DNA of 64,000 bases from Diplonema japonicum (Eukaryota > Euglenozoa > Diplonemea > Diplonemida > Diplonemidae). Below the pieces are notes generated by a model. The model did not search any database. It had not been told where the DNA came from and saw only the letters and a program-made list of their open reading frames with translations. Every line of letters starts with the position of its first letter. The stretch's first letter is position 1. The DNA is taken from the NCBI GenBank assembly GCA_964019335.1, contig OZ025650.1, positions 633,001-697,000 of the forward strand. The letters are read 5' to 3'. Positions 10,113-21,436 of this stretch are shown here, one piece after another. The translations under genes were made by a program, and so were the position numbers.

Positions 10113-12365
10113 TGCGGTTTCCCCCATTCTTTTTTTTTTTCTTCCCTCCCTCCCCTCTCTTTTTTTTTTTCAGTTGTGATAAAAAAAAAAAAGATTGAGG
10201 AAAGGAGGGAGGGGGGAGAAAGAAAAAGTAAAGGGAGAAAAAAAAAAGAAAAAAAAAGACTTACCCCTTTTTTTTCTCGTAAAAATACCCCGAGTAACAG
10301 CCTCCCCCCTTCCCCTTCTCCCCTCAATGGCTTTCAGGTCAGGCGGGCGACTAGTACCGCAATCGATGAACACCGGTTTTTTTTTAAGGGATTTTATTTA
10401 TGTGTCCCGATGTTTTCCTTTTATGCGCCAGTTCTTTTTTTTCTTTTTAAAATCCCCCCTACTGCAACTGAAGTCTTCATTATGTTAAGTGCCCACAGAA
10501 GGGGGGAGGGGGGGGATGTATAACGAGAGCAGACGAAACGAATAGAGGGAGGTGAAATATGGTTTTCGTTTTTTTTTTTCCCTTCTTTTTTCTCCTCCGT
10601 TGTTTCCGTCTGTCTATCTGACATCCTTCCCCGTGGTGGTTCTTCCGTGGTGGTGGTGATGTGTGTTTAAAAAAAAAGATGAAGCGCAACGTGGGTTGCA
10701 GCAACCGACAAAAAGTATTTTTTAAAAAAGATTTTCTCCTTCTCTACACTAGTATTTCTTTTATTATTATTATTTTGCTCTTTTCTTTCTAACGGGGCGG
10801 AAGGGGGCAGCAATTTTATTTAATTGAAAATACCCCCCTCTTCCCCCAAGGGAAAACATCCACATCGGTTAGCGCAATTATATTTCTCACTTCGGCCCGG
10901 GCCCGGGTTTCCCCCCCCCTTCAAAAATGGCCCTTTGGTACACTTCAAACAGAGGCCTGTTCAAAGAAGAGAAAGAAGTAAGAAGAAAAATAAAATAAAA
11001 ATTCTAAAGCTTTTCTCGAGACGGCACAAAACCCCCCCCCCCCCCTCCAACTAACTTTACTAACTTCTATTTTTTGTATATCTTTTTGCTCTAGTTTTTT
11101 TATAACATTCATTATATGCACTATGAAAAGAAAAAGTGCAACCCACAAAAAAAAACCCCCCCCTCCTTTTTCCCTATGCTGCACCTGCAAAGGCCTATTC
11201 TATTTGCAGTGCTCAGTCCACACCCTCTCTTTTGATTTTCTTTTACCCTTTCTTCACACCCGTTTCCCTCTTGTCTCATGTTTACTTTCAAGATTAGCTG
11301 CCTTGAAACAAGAAATTGGAACGAGACAGGAGGGGAATAAGGGGGGAGAAATCCAGAAGCTCTCTCTTTCTTTTTCTGTTATATTTTCTTTGATAACCTC
11401 ATTATCAAAAAAAAAAGGAGGGGAAAAGGGGTACGAAAAGGGAAAAAGAAAAAGTTGGAAGAAAGTGATGTTTTTCTTTTTTTTTTGTTCTCTTCTTTTT
11501 TTTTTTTTTATTTCTCTTTCTTTCCTCGGTGGGGTCTAGTTGCTAAAAGCTTTCTGTATCTGTTTTTACTACGAAATTAAAAAAAAGAAGAAAAAAAAAA
11601 GAGTTTTTTTTTTAACATGAGCTCTTTTTACTTCAAAAAAAAAAAGAAAACAAATAACCCCCCCCGTCGGGGCGGCGCAAGAAAAGAAGAACGAACGAGA
11701 AAAAAAAAATGAGAGGGCGAAATGCCCATATTTCTTCTTTTTTGTTGTTGTAGAAAAGCTGCTTAAGCAAACTACATTGGTTCTCAATAGCAAAGACGTC
11801 CTTTTCTCTCTTTAATCTCTTTCTCCTTGACCCTCTCTGCACAAATGCTGGCCGATAGGACGAAGCTCCAAAAGGGGTGCATGAATTGTTTTTAAGGCAT
11901 GCGGCTTTCGCTCTGGGAGTTTGCATGTTAATTTGAGTTTTAACCCCCCCCCATTCCCCCTTGTCCCCCCCTCTGGCGCAAACTTCTTTATTCTTTATTT
12001 TTTTAAAGGGGAACGCAACTGTTGCTCATTTTCTTTTTTTTTTTAATATTTCCTCCCTTCCTCTCGTGTTTTTTTTTTCCCCTTTATATTTCTTCTTTAT
12101 TTCTTCCTACAAACGTTCTTTCTCCCCTCCTCCCCCCTTTTTTTTTTCAAAAAAGGTTTTTAGAAAAAAAAATCGAACGCAAACCAGCGTTTCATGTGTT
12201 ACAAGCATCTCTCTCAGGAGCATAATTTGTAACCATTGTGCGCACCCCAAGAACATCTTGCTCATATTCTCCTTTTTCTTTTCTTTCCCCCCCCCCTTTT
12301 TTTCCACTCTTTTGCTAGATTGTTAATGTACCTGTTGCGAACACCAACCCTAACATAGGCCGATC
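10113..12365. other. 2.2-kb homopolymer spacer, no gene seen
   Basis: Long A, T, C and G runs; all open frames on both strands are low-complexity. A 12-nt palindrome CCCGGGCCCGGG lies near 10897. The segment 11760-11935 is less repetitive, with an open minus-strand frame that has no recognisable protein. This is the largest gene-free interval in the window. Confidence 0.55.
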
Positions 12366-14307
12366 ATGAATATCATGCTGAGATCGGCACCCCGCAACCT
12401 GGGTGTCAGGCACCTGTCGAGGAAGGAGGAGGAAGTACCAGGAATTCTGCTGGATTCAAAAACGGTTACAAGGAAGGAGACAAAAAAAATGGGCACGAAG
12501 GGAAGACAGGGAATGATGGACCGAGCAAAACAATTGGCAGCAAGAACAGGGAAAGGGAGGACAACACCAATCGAGAAGTACCACGAACGGGCACTGCAGG
12601 AAGAGAGGGAAACGATGGATGAGAAACCAGATGACATGTACACCCTTACAAGGACTACCCGGCAGTCGTTCTTGACCCCCAACCACGCTTCGGTCGCTTT
12701 TCTCGACCACCCCGAGAACACTCCTAGGCCTGTTATAAGCTTCAACGCCCACTCACAAAAACTACCTAATTTTTTAAGGTGTGTGTACAAAAAGGGGGAA
12801 AAAAAAGAGGAAAAACAGTTCTAAATACGTACCGAGCTACCAGAACCGCATGAACGCCCCTGTCGTCAGCCCCCAGTCGATGATCCCGACAAATTTTTGG
12901 GAGCAACAAGCGACGCTCCCCACTTCCTCTCTTCCACCGAAGGCTCTCGCAGGTCCTGAAGAGGGAATGGGGCTTTTTCTTAACCCTGTGGCAGATGCGC
13001 TTGCGCTGCCGGACACGAGTCATGCTGAACCTGCAGCCGCACCGGCAGGCATCAAGCCTTACATGGTATGGGGGGGCAATAACAATAGCAAAAGCAATGC
13101 ACAGCCCAACTATGCGTCATCTGGTCTAGTGTACCGTGTGAGGGATCGGGTTTCGAAAACATGCGGGTGGGGTGTGCAGCACTCAGCTGGCGGGAAAGGT
13201 AACCAACTTGGAGTCACGGTGTTCGAATGGGGCGTGGACCTGGACGGGCCCTTGCCGGGGAAGGAGTACTGGAAAGCAAAGATCCTCGAGGCTTACGAGC
13301 TGAGACTGCAAACCTTGAACCTTGCTAACAACAGCGGGTACCGCCTTGTGAACGGGATGGGGGACTTCATCCCAGGCCTCATTGCGGACGTCTACGGGCC
13401 CGCCGCAGTTGTCGTGACAGACGACCCTGCACACGGTGCCTACGCTGCCCTCCGTGAGGTGCTCGAGGCTGTTGGTGTTAAACACATTCTTGTCACCGAT
13501 GCCTCGAACAGGAACTTCATCAAGTCTGCTGGCAAGTACTTACAAAACGCGCCTGAGAATTCTCATATCATGCTGCCCTCGCGTCACTGGGATGTGGGTG
13601 GTGTCGCTTCTGTCCAATTTACGGAGAACGGGATCCGCTACGTGTGGAAGCCCAGCCTAGTGGAGCACGCGCACACAGGGCACTACTTCAGACACCGTAC
13701 AGTGAAACAGCTGTTGATGTCTGTGGCAAAAGACAAGGTGTGCAAAGTAAACACAACACATACACTTACACAGAGCGTGCTCGACTTGTTTGCGGGAACA
13801 GGAGGGTTCGGTATAGCAGCGGCAGTGGCAGGGGCAGCTAAAGTGACCTTTGTGGAGACAGACCCCGAGTACTGCAAAGCGATAGGACAGAACTTGTCGC
13901 TTCAGATGCCTGAGGAGGACTGGTCTACGTTCTGCAGAATAGAACAACTAAGGGTGCACGAGGTGCAGATTCAGACCCGCTTCGATATTGTGGTTATGGA
14001 CCCACCCGACATCGTCACGAACCCCCACGACCCTGAAAGTCAGGAGCTCAGCCCCTCCCACAAGAAGTATTATAGAACAGCCCTCGGTGTCGCCCTCCGG
14101 CGTGTTGCACGCGGCGGGAAGCTCTTCTGCATCCTGAACAACGTGTCCATCGACCTTCCCAACTTCACAAGCTTTGTCGCCAAGGAGGCGCAAAAGCAGT
14201 ACCTCTCCCTCTCCGTCATCCGAACCATCACAACGCCACCCGACTTCCCTAGCAACGTAGCTCTCAAGCGGCCAGGGTATCTGGGCATTGTGATGCAGGT
14301 CAGTTAA
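12366..14307 (+). CDS. RlmI-like SAM-dependent methyltransferase, probably organellar
   Basis: Read as three exons (12366-12778, 12819-13737, 13774-14307), 621 residues. The first exon begins with an Arg-rich, acid-free MNIMLRSAPRNLGVRHLSRK, typical of a mitochondrial presequence. The second carries AYELRLQTLNL and YRLVNGMGDFIPGLIADVYG, the signature of the RlmI/RlmK family of 23S rRNA m5C methyltransferases. The third begins with the SAM-binding loop VLDLFAGTGGFG and contains the motif IV MDPPD. The 40-nt intron (GTGTGTGTAC...ACAG) links frames exactly; the 36-nt intron (GTGTGC...ACAG) is in frame, but removing it brings KDK directly to SVLDLF as in relatives. If the first intron is wrong, the enzyme would start at ATG 12850. 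The target RNA cannot be deduced. Confidence 0.75.
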
Positions 14308-14366
14308 GCACCTTAGTATCATTCCACACGGAGCACGCGGCCTCTTCAGACATTACAGGCACCAAA

Positions 14367-16106
14367 ATGAGCCGCCTCGACCAAATGCTGTCAAAGGGCA
14401 GGTATGAGCTGCGAAAGGGCAACTGGAAAGTTGGGTTTCCGGGAGAAGAGGCCACTGCTGAAGGCATGGTGTTCGCAAACTGCTGGAAGTCATTGGGGGA
14501 AGCATACGAAGAGTGTTTTGAGACGTTCAAGGAGAGGACCTTTGTGGTTGCGGATGACAGGGTGATGGGATTCAGCGAGTTCTGGGAAAAGGCTCAGATC
14601 CTGGCCGCTGCTATGGCGCGGTGCGGGGTGCAAAAAGGTGACAGGGTGGGCATTGTGGGTCGCAACACACCAGAGTACCTTCTTGCATTTGTAGCTGCGA
14701 CGCTGATGGGTGGGGTGGTGGTGCCTTTGAACAGTTGGTGGAAAGGTCCGGAACTGGAGTACGGTATCATTGATGCTGGGCTGAAGGTAATTTTCGCGGA
14801 CCCAAAGCGTTACGAAAATCTCTGCAAAATCTTAGGCAGGGTACCTGTCACCACCGTGATCATGTCACATGAACAGCAGCACATTCCTGTCGTGTCGAAG
14901 GATACGTATTTTTTCGACGACTTTTGCAACTTCGAATGTCCCACAGCCCTCCGGATTCACAAAGAGCATGTGAGACGTGTGCACGTTATGCCTGACGACA
15001 CCGCGTGCATCATGTACACCTCAGGCTCCACAGGCCATCCTAAGGGCGTCACTCTCTCACACCGTGGGATTTGCCATTCCATGTTTTTCACCAAACTCGG
15101 CTATGACGTGGTCAAGTCTCCACCCATCGACGTCTTTTTGTGCCCTGTCCCCATGTTTCATGTCACGGCTTCACACCACGTGTTCTTGGCTTCGTTGGTG
15201 CGAGGTGGGAAGATGGTGCTCATGGAGAGGTGGGATCCGAAAGATGCCTTGGAAAAAATACAAAGAGAAAAAGTGAACAGACTAACCGGCGTGCCCACCA
15301 TGATGCAGGATCTTCTGGAGCACCCGGACTTCCACAAGTACGATACGTCGTCGCTCCGAGGGCTCATGGCAGGGGGTGCACCTACACCCGTGAAACAAGT
15401 CGTCGAGGTTTCGCAAAAGTTTAGCAAGGCCAAGGCATCCTCTGGGTACGGGTTGACTGAGACAAACGGTGGTGTTGCGACCATAAGGGGGAAGGAGTAT
15501 CTGGCCCGCCCCACCTCTGTCGGTAAGCCCGGTGCTTTGGTAAAGTTCATAGTAGTGAAACCAGGCGGAACTGAGCTTGTGCCTGACGGAGAGAGTGGCG
15601 AGCTGCTCATCAAGACTTGCATGTCCTTCACCCACTACTGGAAGAAGAAGGACGCCACAAGGGAAGCCTTAGTATCAGTGCCTGGACACGGTCACGGGTG
15701 GTTCCGCACAGGAGACGTGGGAAAGCTCGACGCAGAAGGGTACTGCTATCTACTAGACAGAGTGAAGGACATAATCATAAGGGGTGGTGAGAACATCAGC
15801 TGTGCTGAGGTGGAATCAGCATTCTTCTCCACAGGCCTGTTTCACGAAGTTGCGTGCTTCGGGTTGAAGCACTCGCGTTTTGGTGAGGTCCCCGCCATCC
15901 TCCTTCGCCCAAAGGCGAATGTCGCCACCCCGTCGCCGCAGCATGTGCTGTCTCTCATCGCCTCGGCCCTGGCATCCTTTAAAACCCCTGCTCCGGAAAA
16001 CATCTTCTTCACGACGGACCCCTTGCCCAAGGGCGGTACAGGAAAGACGCTGAAGCGTGTGATACGAAACCAGTACAACGCTAAGGCGGAAGACGCGAAG
16101 CTGTGA
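14367..16106 (+). CDS. AMP-forming acyl-CoA synthetase
   Basis: 579 residues, single exon, only 59 nt after the methyltransferase stop. It belongs to the ANL adenylating superfamily, which activates a carboxylic acid to an acyl-adenylate and then a CoA thioester. Motifs are complete: P-loop YTSGSTGHPKGVTLSH (~215), GYGLTET (~360), WFRTGDVG (~446), DRVKDIIIRGGENI (~464) and the catalytic Lys in LPKGGTGKTLKR (~556). The sequence is nearer the medium/long-chain and 4-coumarate-like class than acetyl-CoA synthetase; chain length is not predictable. The short spacer contains CCTCTTCAG and ACATTACAG, either of which could serve as a trans-splice acceptor. No clear peroxisomal signal: the C-terminus is DAKL. 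Confidence 0.88.
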   Translation: MSRLDQMLSKGRYELRKGNWKVGFPGEEATAEGMVFANCWKSLGEAYEECFETFKERTFVVADDRVMGFSEFWEKAQILAAAMARCGVQKGDRVGIVGRNTPEYLLAFVAATLMGGVVVPLNSWWKGPELEYGIIDAGLKVIFADPKRYENLCKILGRVPVTTVIMSHEQQHIPVVSKDTYFFDDFCNFECPTALRIHKEHVRRVHVMPDDTACIMYTSGSTGHPKGVTLSHRGICHSMFFTKLGYDVVKSPPIDVFLCPVPMFHVTASHHVFLASLVRGGKMVLMERWDPKDALEKIQREKVNRLTGVPTMMQDLLEHPDFHKYDTSSLRGLMAGGAPTPVKQVVEVSQKFSKAKASSGYGLTETNGGVATIRGKEYLARPTSVGKPGALVKFIVVKPGGTELVPDGESGELLIKTCMSFTHYWKKKDATREALVSVPGHGHGWFRTGDVGKLDAEGYCYLLDRVKDIIIRGGENISCAEVESAFFSTGLFHEVACFGLKHSRFGEVPAILLRPKANVATPSPQHVLSLIASALASFKTPAPENIFFTTDPLPKGGTGKTLKRVIRNQYNAKAEDAKL

Positions 16107-16222
16107 GACTAATACTGATTCGTGCTTCGTGGAACAATCGCTAACGTATTTGCTCTGATTTATATCCCACATTATATAACTCACTATATCCACATTGCAG
16201 ACGGGAGCGAACGGCTCTTAAA

Positions 16223-17617
16223 ATGAGCGTGGCCGTGGTGTCCCCTCAGCGAGTGCGGCACGTGGAGGAGATGGCAGCGGCGTTGATGGAGAAGTACGTA
16301 CAGCTGCAAGGCGAATTCGACTGCGTGGAGGTAGAGAGGGACGCTGCCCTCGACAGAGTGAGGGAGTTGGAGGAGAAGATACGAGAGTACGACTTTGATC
16401 TGCAAACAGAAAGAGAGCGGTACAACTATGTAACAGAAGAGGTGCACAGATTAGAAGAGCAAGCGGCGAAGAAGGATGCTAAGTACGCAGCAGAGCGGCA
16501 GCAGCTCATCCATGCCGTGACCCAGCGGGAGTACCAGTGGGAGAAGGAGAGGACAGGGTTGATTAAGACGATGAAGCGGTCGGCGGGAACGGGCGGCATC
16601 TCGAAAAAAACACAGACAGAAGCCCCCCGCATGTATGACAGGGCAACCCTCACACGGCCTCCGTTGAAGTTTAACACCAGTACATCCACCGACACTTTTC
16701 ACACCACTATGATTTCGCAGGGGACAAAAACAACACCAACTCCTGTTGCCGACCAAGGCACCAACACCGACTGTCTTATTGAAGAAGAAGACGACTGTGT
16801 AGTCTCGTCCCACACCGCGTCCCTCAGCCCTCTTTCGTCGTCTCCTCGCATTCGGTCACCTAGGAGTCTTTCTAGCAGGCCGCACCAAATTCTATCTCCC
16901 ACTCCATCTCCTTACAGGGAAACGTCGCGTGTTTCTTACTCAGCACGGTCTTCATCTCCGTATTGGGAGAAACAAGAAGATAAGTGCCGGTCGGTGTCTC
17001 GGGGACAGAACGTTGTGTGGACAACGGATTCACTAATCTCGGAGATGCTGAAAGTAGATGGACGGGCAGAGATAGAGGAAGAGGAAAGGGAAGAAGAGCA
17101 GGGACAAGACATTCTGATGTCGCCACCGATTCGAGTAATAGCGCCTGAAGGGTCTTTAGGGAGAGAAACAGCAGTATTCATGCACAGCCCGCCAAGGGAG
17201 AGAAGCACAGATGTGGAAGAGGAAGTGATCGATGGAGAAGTTGAAGTACTGGCACAGCACTCTGGAGCAAGATTAACATGGCCAGTTGGCGCGCTGTGCA
17301 AAACGAATCACGGTGTGGAAGGCAGGGTGAGGGGCCGTGTAGCCGATGGGTTCATTGTAGAGACCCCCTCCTCTCCTACATCCAGCACCTTCTGCAGAAG
17401 ACAGGACCTTAAAATCCTTCCATCCGAAGAGGACACACTGTCCTCACCCACTCTCTCTTCCCTGTCGTCGTCGCAGGATACGTACAAGCCAAGGTCTCTA
17501 GAGCTGGACAAGTACCCACGCAGCCTCCATCCAGGGCACTATCAGCAGACCAGTCAACGGGCCGGCATGGCCTATACTCCGAAGAAATACACTCTCGCAA
17601 AACTCGCGGGTTGTTAG
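16223..17617 (+). CDS. Coiled-coil protein with long disordered Ser/Pro region
   Basis: 464 residues, not recognised. Residues ~10-115 form an uninterrupted coiled coil (heptads rich in Glu, Leu and Arg). From ~130 to ~280 the chain is Ser/Thr/Pro-rich with acidic patches, likely disordered and phosphorylated. Around residues 350-390 there is a compact segment (GALCKTNHGVEGRVRGRVADGFIVET) that could be a small beta-barrel domain. The layout recalls cytoskeletal or basal-body proteins but nothing specific supports that. It lies in the compact block between the acyl-CoA synthetase and the esterase, with spacers of about 100 nt. Confidence 0.75.
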   Translation: MSVAVVSPQRVRHVEEMAAALMEKYVQLQGEFDCVEVERDAALDRVRELEEKIREYDFDLQTERERYNYVTEEVHRLEEQAAKKDAKYAAERQQLIHAVTQREYQWEKERTGLIKTMKRSAGTGGISKKTQTEAPRMYDRATLTRPPLKFNTSTSTDTFHTTMISQGTKTTPTPVADQGTNTDCLIEEEDDCVVSSHTASLSPLSSSPRIRSPRSLSSRPHQILSPTPSPYRETSRVSYSARSSSPYWEKQEDKCRSVSRGQNVVWTTDSLISEMLKVDGRAEIEEEEREEEQGQDILMSPPIRVIAPEGSLGRETAVFMHSPPRERSTDVEEEVIDGEVEVLAQHSGARLTWPVGALCKTNHGVEGRVRGRVADGFIVETPSSPTSSTFCRRQDLKILPSEEDTLSSPTLSSLSSSQDTYKPRSLELDKYPRSLHPGHYQQTSQRAGMAYTPKKYTLAKLAGC

Positions 17618-17719
17618 ATGTACCATCCCCTACCCCCCCGCCCCATGTTTTCCTGCTTCACAATGTATTAGTGCTAAAAGATAAAATTTGATGCGTCACG
17701 AACCGCAAGCAGAGACACC

Positions 17720-18646
17720 ATGTCCGTGCGATACAAAGTGTTCTGCAAGACGGCGTTCACGTCGAGCAGAGCCCTGGCGAAGCTTGACCCCCGTCCTCTG
17801 CCCGTGGAGTGGGCTAGAATGGCCGTGGACATGATCCCTGAAGTCGCATTGCCGTTCGGCGGGAAGAACACTACACGCCACGGCCTGCCTTGCTGGGAGC
17901 TTGAAGGAACTGACGCACGAAACGCGACAAAGCTCGTCATTTATTTACACGGCGGAGGGTACCTTATGGGGAGCACGAAGATCATACGCGGGTTGGTTTC
18001 CAGGATACAGCAAAAAACAGGGCTAGGTGTGCTTGGGGTTGACTATCGTCTGGCTCCGGAGAACCCATTGCCTGCTGCTGTAGATGATGCTGTGGGTGTG
18101 TACAAGGAGCTTAGTACTGCGGGGTACAGCGTGTGTTTGGCGGGAGACTCAGCAGGGGGCGGGTTGGTGTTGTTGGCACTGCAGAAGATACGGGATGAGG
18201 GATTGAAGATGCCGTTTTGTGCTGTGGCTGTGTCACCGTTCGCAGACTTGGTGGGCAACAGTGCCTCGTTTGTAAAGAACCACGAGAAGGACGTGATTCT
18301 TGGGGGGTTTCCTAAAGAAACCTTCTCTGACGCGGTCAGCATGATGATCGGCAACACAGACATTACGGGCGCCACGATCGCCTCTAACGACCCTGCCTCC
18401 CCAATCTACTCTCCCCTATATGGATCTTTCACGTCGCTCCCACCTCTCAAAATCCTCGTTGGTACCACCGAAATCCTCCTTGATGATTCTTTAGCCGTTG
18501 CAGAGAAGGCCTCCGCTCAAGGCGTCGATGTCGATCTTGAAATCGTGCCTGAAATGGTCCACTCCTGTCCTGTATTCACCCCCATGTTCCCTGAGGCAAC
18601 GAAAGGTGCGGATTCCATGTCCGAGTTTATTCTAAAACATATCTAA
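17720..18646 (+). CDS. HSL-type alpha/beta-hydrolase (esterase/lipase)
   Basis: 308 residues, full length for the hormone-sensitive-lipase/carboxylesterase family. It has the oxyanion-hole motif HGGGY (~77), the nucleophile elbow GDSAGGG (Ser ~143), a likely acid in LLDDS (~255) and the catalytic His in MVHSC (~281). YRLAPENPLPAAVDDA is the family-typical segment between oxyanion hole and nucleophile. It should hydrolyse short or medium acyl esters; the natural substrate is unknown. No signal peptide. The stop is only 5 nt before an in-frame ATG of the next gene, too short for a trans-splice acceptor, which argues for a later start of that gene. Confidence 0.88.
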   Translation: MSVRYKVFCKTAFTSSRALAKLDPRPLPVEWARMAVDMIPEVALPFGGKNTTRHGLPCWELEGTDARNATKLVIYLHGGGYLMGSTKIIRGLVSRIQQKTGLGVLGVDYRLAPENPLPAAVDDAVGVYKELSTAGYSVCLAGDSAGGGLVLLALQKIRDEGLKMPFCAVAVSPFADLVGNSASFVKNHEKDVILGGFPKETFSDAVSMMIGNTDITGATIASNDPASPIYSPLYGSFTSLPPLKILVGTTEILLDDSLAVAEKASAQGVDVDLEIVPEMVHSCPVFTPMFPEATKGADSMSEFILKHI

Positions 18647-18807
18647 TTCAAATGAGGACCTATCTACTCAAGGCAATCTTTGCCGTATCACTTAATGGAT
18701 ACGACCCTCTCAGTTTTTTGCCTCCAGGTGCATTCAGTACCGAGGGGGACGAATTTTATTCTAGTGCTAAATTTACCCCTGGCCATCATTTGAGCAGGGA
18801 TTACAGT

Positions 18808-21059
18808 ATGATGCGCCCTTTAAGCATGGCTACGCGGATAGGGTTGGTGAATCTGCGGAAAGGTGATGACCTTGGGAAGATAGCGAAGGCAGTTGAAAGG
18901 ACGGAGACGAAGCTGTACATCTCGATCCCGATGGTGGATAATGAGGACAGTGCGTCGCTGCAGCAGAGGATGGGAAAGGTGTACTACACTGCGTTTAACG
19001 GCGGGCCAAACGTTGACACGATGGTGCTGCTAAACGGTCCCGAGTCATCGCCGCCCGATGCTTCGGCTCTGTTCGGGTACGAAGACGAGCAGGACCTGGC
19101 GAACAAGTTGTCCCTTGAAATGTGCATCATCCCTCAGACCGACACAGGCACGCTCATGGTGCCCTCTGTCTCTGAGAACACCGTTGTCGAGAAGTACCAG
19201 CACGTCTGTATGGGCGGAACCTTCGACAGACTGCACGTTGGGCAGAAGTTACTGCTCACCTTCGCCGCTATGACCGTCAACAAGGAAGGTGGCAGGCTCT
19301 TTTGCGGCATAGCCGGCGACGCCCTTTTCAAAGAAAAAGCTCTCCGTGAGCTCATCGAGCCGTACGGACGCCGCTCCCGTGCCGTCTCGAAATTCCTTTC
19401 CACCATCAGCCCCAAACTGTTATTCGCCACGGGTGAGCTCAAAGACGGCTACGGCCCATCTGTCACCGACCCCCTTTTCCAAGCTATCGTGGTGACGGAA
19501 GAAACTAAGCTTGGCGGGGAGAAATGCAACACAGTGCGAGCCGAGAAAGACATGCCCATCATGGATGTTGTGTCCATGGGGCTTATCGACGGGAGCGGGC
19601 AGCTGACGGAGGACCTTGATCACAGTGCCAAGATGTCTTCCACAGGCTTGAGGCAGAAGGTCATCGGCGGCCTCCTCGACGGCGGATACATGATGTGCAA
19701 GAGGCAGTCAAGCAAGCCCTACGTCTTGGGCATCACGGGAGGCATTGCCACAGGCAAGTCAACTGTCACAAAATGGCTGGCAGAGGCCGGTGCAGAAGTT
19801 GTAGATGCCGATAAGCTGGGGCATGCAGCGTATGCAGCAGGAACACAAGGGTTCGAGGAGGTGAAGAAGGCTTTCCCCTCTGTGGTGAACGAAGAGAACG
19901 GTGACATCGACCGTAAAAAGCTGGGTGGTATCGTGTTTGGGTGTGAGGTATGCTTGTTATCACGTAACGTTGACATGTTTCTTTAGGTCGAGATGAAGCG
20001 CCTGACCGACATCGTGTGGCCCATCATCCGTGCCGCCATCCAAGAGAGAATAGCCACGTCGACCGCGCAGTTCCTCATTGTGGAGGCAGCGATCCTGAAG
20101 GAGGCTGGGTGGGAGGACCTCGTAGACGAGGTGTGGCTAACGGTGCTTCCACCGAAACTCGCGAAGGAAAGGTTGATGACACGGAACAACCTCAGCGATG
20201 AAGAAGCAGAGAAGAGGCTGGCATCGCAGCTTCCTGGGACAGAGCGTTTGAAGACAGCACACATCTTACTCACGAACCACAAGGGGCAGAAGGAGCTGCG
20301 TGAGTCCACGGAAAATGCTTGGAAAGCAGTGCAAACACGTTGGGAGGTCACGATCGAGGCCTTGGGAAAAGACAGCATCGCAGGAAGGTGGGTGGAGTTG
20401 ACTAAGACGAACCCTAAGTCGGCATACTGGTGGAGGGAACTCAGGGATAAGTACATGGGACAGGGGAGGGACTACCACAACCTGCACCATCTGGAGGAAG
20501 TATGTTTTTTAATGTAACACCCGCACACACTATTCAACCACAGATGTTCACACACTTCGAAGAGCTTAAGGAAAAGATGGTGCGGAAGGACTTGGTGTCC
20601 TACGCTATCTTCTTCCACGACATGGTGTATGATGCCACTGCAGGGGCGGGTGAGAACGAGCTCGCCTCCTCAGCAATGTGGAGGCGCTTTGCGAATGAAG
20701 CGGGTATCCCAGATGAAGACACCGCCACGGTCTCAGCATGGATCGACAGGACGGCAAACCATATGAAGGGCCCTGCAGAGGGAGACCTTGCCTACTTCCT
20801 CGACATTGACCTTGCGGTCCTTGGCCGCCCGCAGCCTCATTACTTCGAGTACGCCAATGCTATCTCCATGGAGTACTCACATGTCCCTAGCTCTATGTTC
20901 CTCGCGAAACGGCCGTTAGCCCTGCAGCCCTTCATCGATGCAGAACAGCTTTACTTCACTGCAGAAATGCGTGAGAAATACGAAGCGCAAGCTAAGGCAA
21001 ACCTGCAGAAGGAAATGCTTGTTTTGCAAGAAAAGGCAAAATGGGTGAAATGCGAGTGA
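18808..21059 (+). CDS. COASY: CoA synthase (PPAT-DPCK) fused to an HD phosphohydrolase
   Basis: Three exons (18808-19947, 19987-20499, 20544-21059) give 722 residues; introns are 39 and 44 nt with GTATG donors, both phase 0. Part 1 is phosphopantetheine adenylyltransferase: MGGTFDRLHVGQKLLL (~134) and KMSSTGLRQK (~273). Part 2 is dephospho-CoA kinase: P-loop GITGGIATGKST (~309) and VVDADKLGHAAY. Part 3, after YHNLHHLEE, has FFHDMVYD, ENELASSAMW and YFLDIDLAVLG, the metal-binding pattern of COG4339-type HD phosphohydrolases. Parts 1 and 2 make CoA from 4'-phosphopantetheine; the HD part might cleave a nucleotide or pantetheine ester, which is inference. The frame is open back to ATG 18652, but that leaves 5 nt after the esterase, so 18808, 18811 or 18826 is more likely. 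The (H/T)xGH site reads HVGQ. Confidence 0.85.
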
Positions 21060-21101
21060 TCCTTTAATATTTTGTCCCCATTTCACCCCGCCGGCTTTAA
21101 T

Positions 21102-21128
21102 GTTTTTTTTTTTTTTTTTCTTTTTTAG
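21102..21128 (+). promoter_or_regulatory. Likely trans-splice acceptor (T tract + AG)
   Basis: An almost pure T tract ending TTTTTTAG. It follows the CoA synthase stop and precedes the four-span membrane-protein gene, with further pyrimidine tracts and a ~36-nt A run (from about 21290) before its ATG. Assignment as a spliced-leader acceptor is inference from the euglenozoan setting. Confidence 0.4.
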
Positions 21129-21289
21129 TCTCTAGCCTCCGCTCTTCCTTTTTTAAGAAAACAGTAGACCTCGATTGAAGTAACAATGGGGGTGATCCCT
21201 CGCTGTACGCCACGGTTCCATAAGCATTGTTCTTGTTCTTTTTTTTTTCCCTTTTTTTTCGTTCACATATCTACACAACATGATATGGG

Positions 21290-21329
<40 letters not shown>

Positions 21330-21436
21330 ACAAGTGTAATGTTCTCATATTTTTCTGGAATTCCATTTTTTAAAAAGTCCAATAAATCAGAAAAAAAAAA
21401 GGCTATCAGACCACACAAAAAAAAGGGGAGGAAAGA

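Noticed and set aside
10897-10908. Palindrome CCCGGGCCCGGG
   Set aside because: Isolated, within a C/G-run spacer, no gene or repeat around it.
11633-11926. Minus-strand frame of 97 codons in a less repetitive spacer segment
   Set aside because: No recognisable protein, runs into poly-Phe, and no other intact gene is on that strand.
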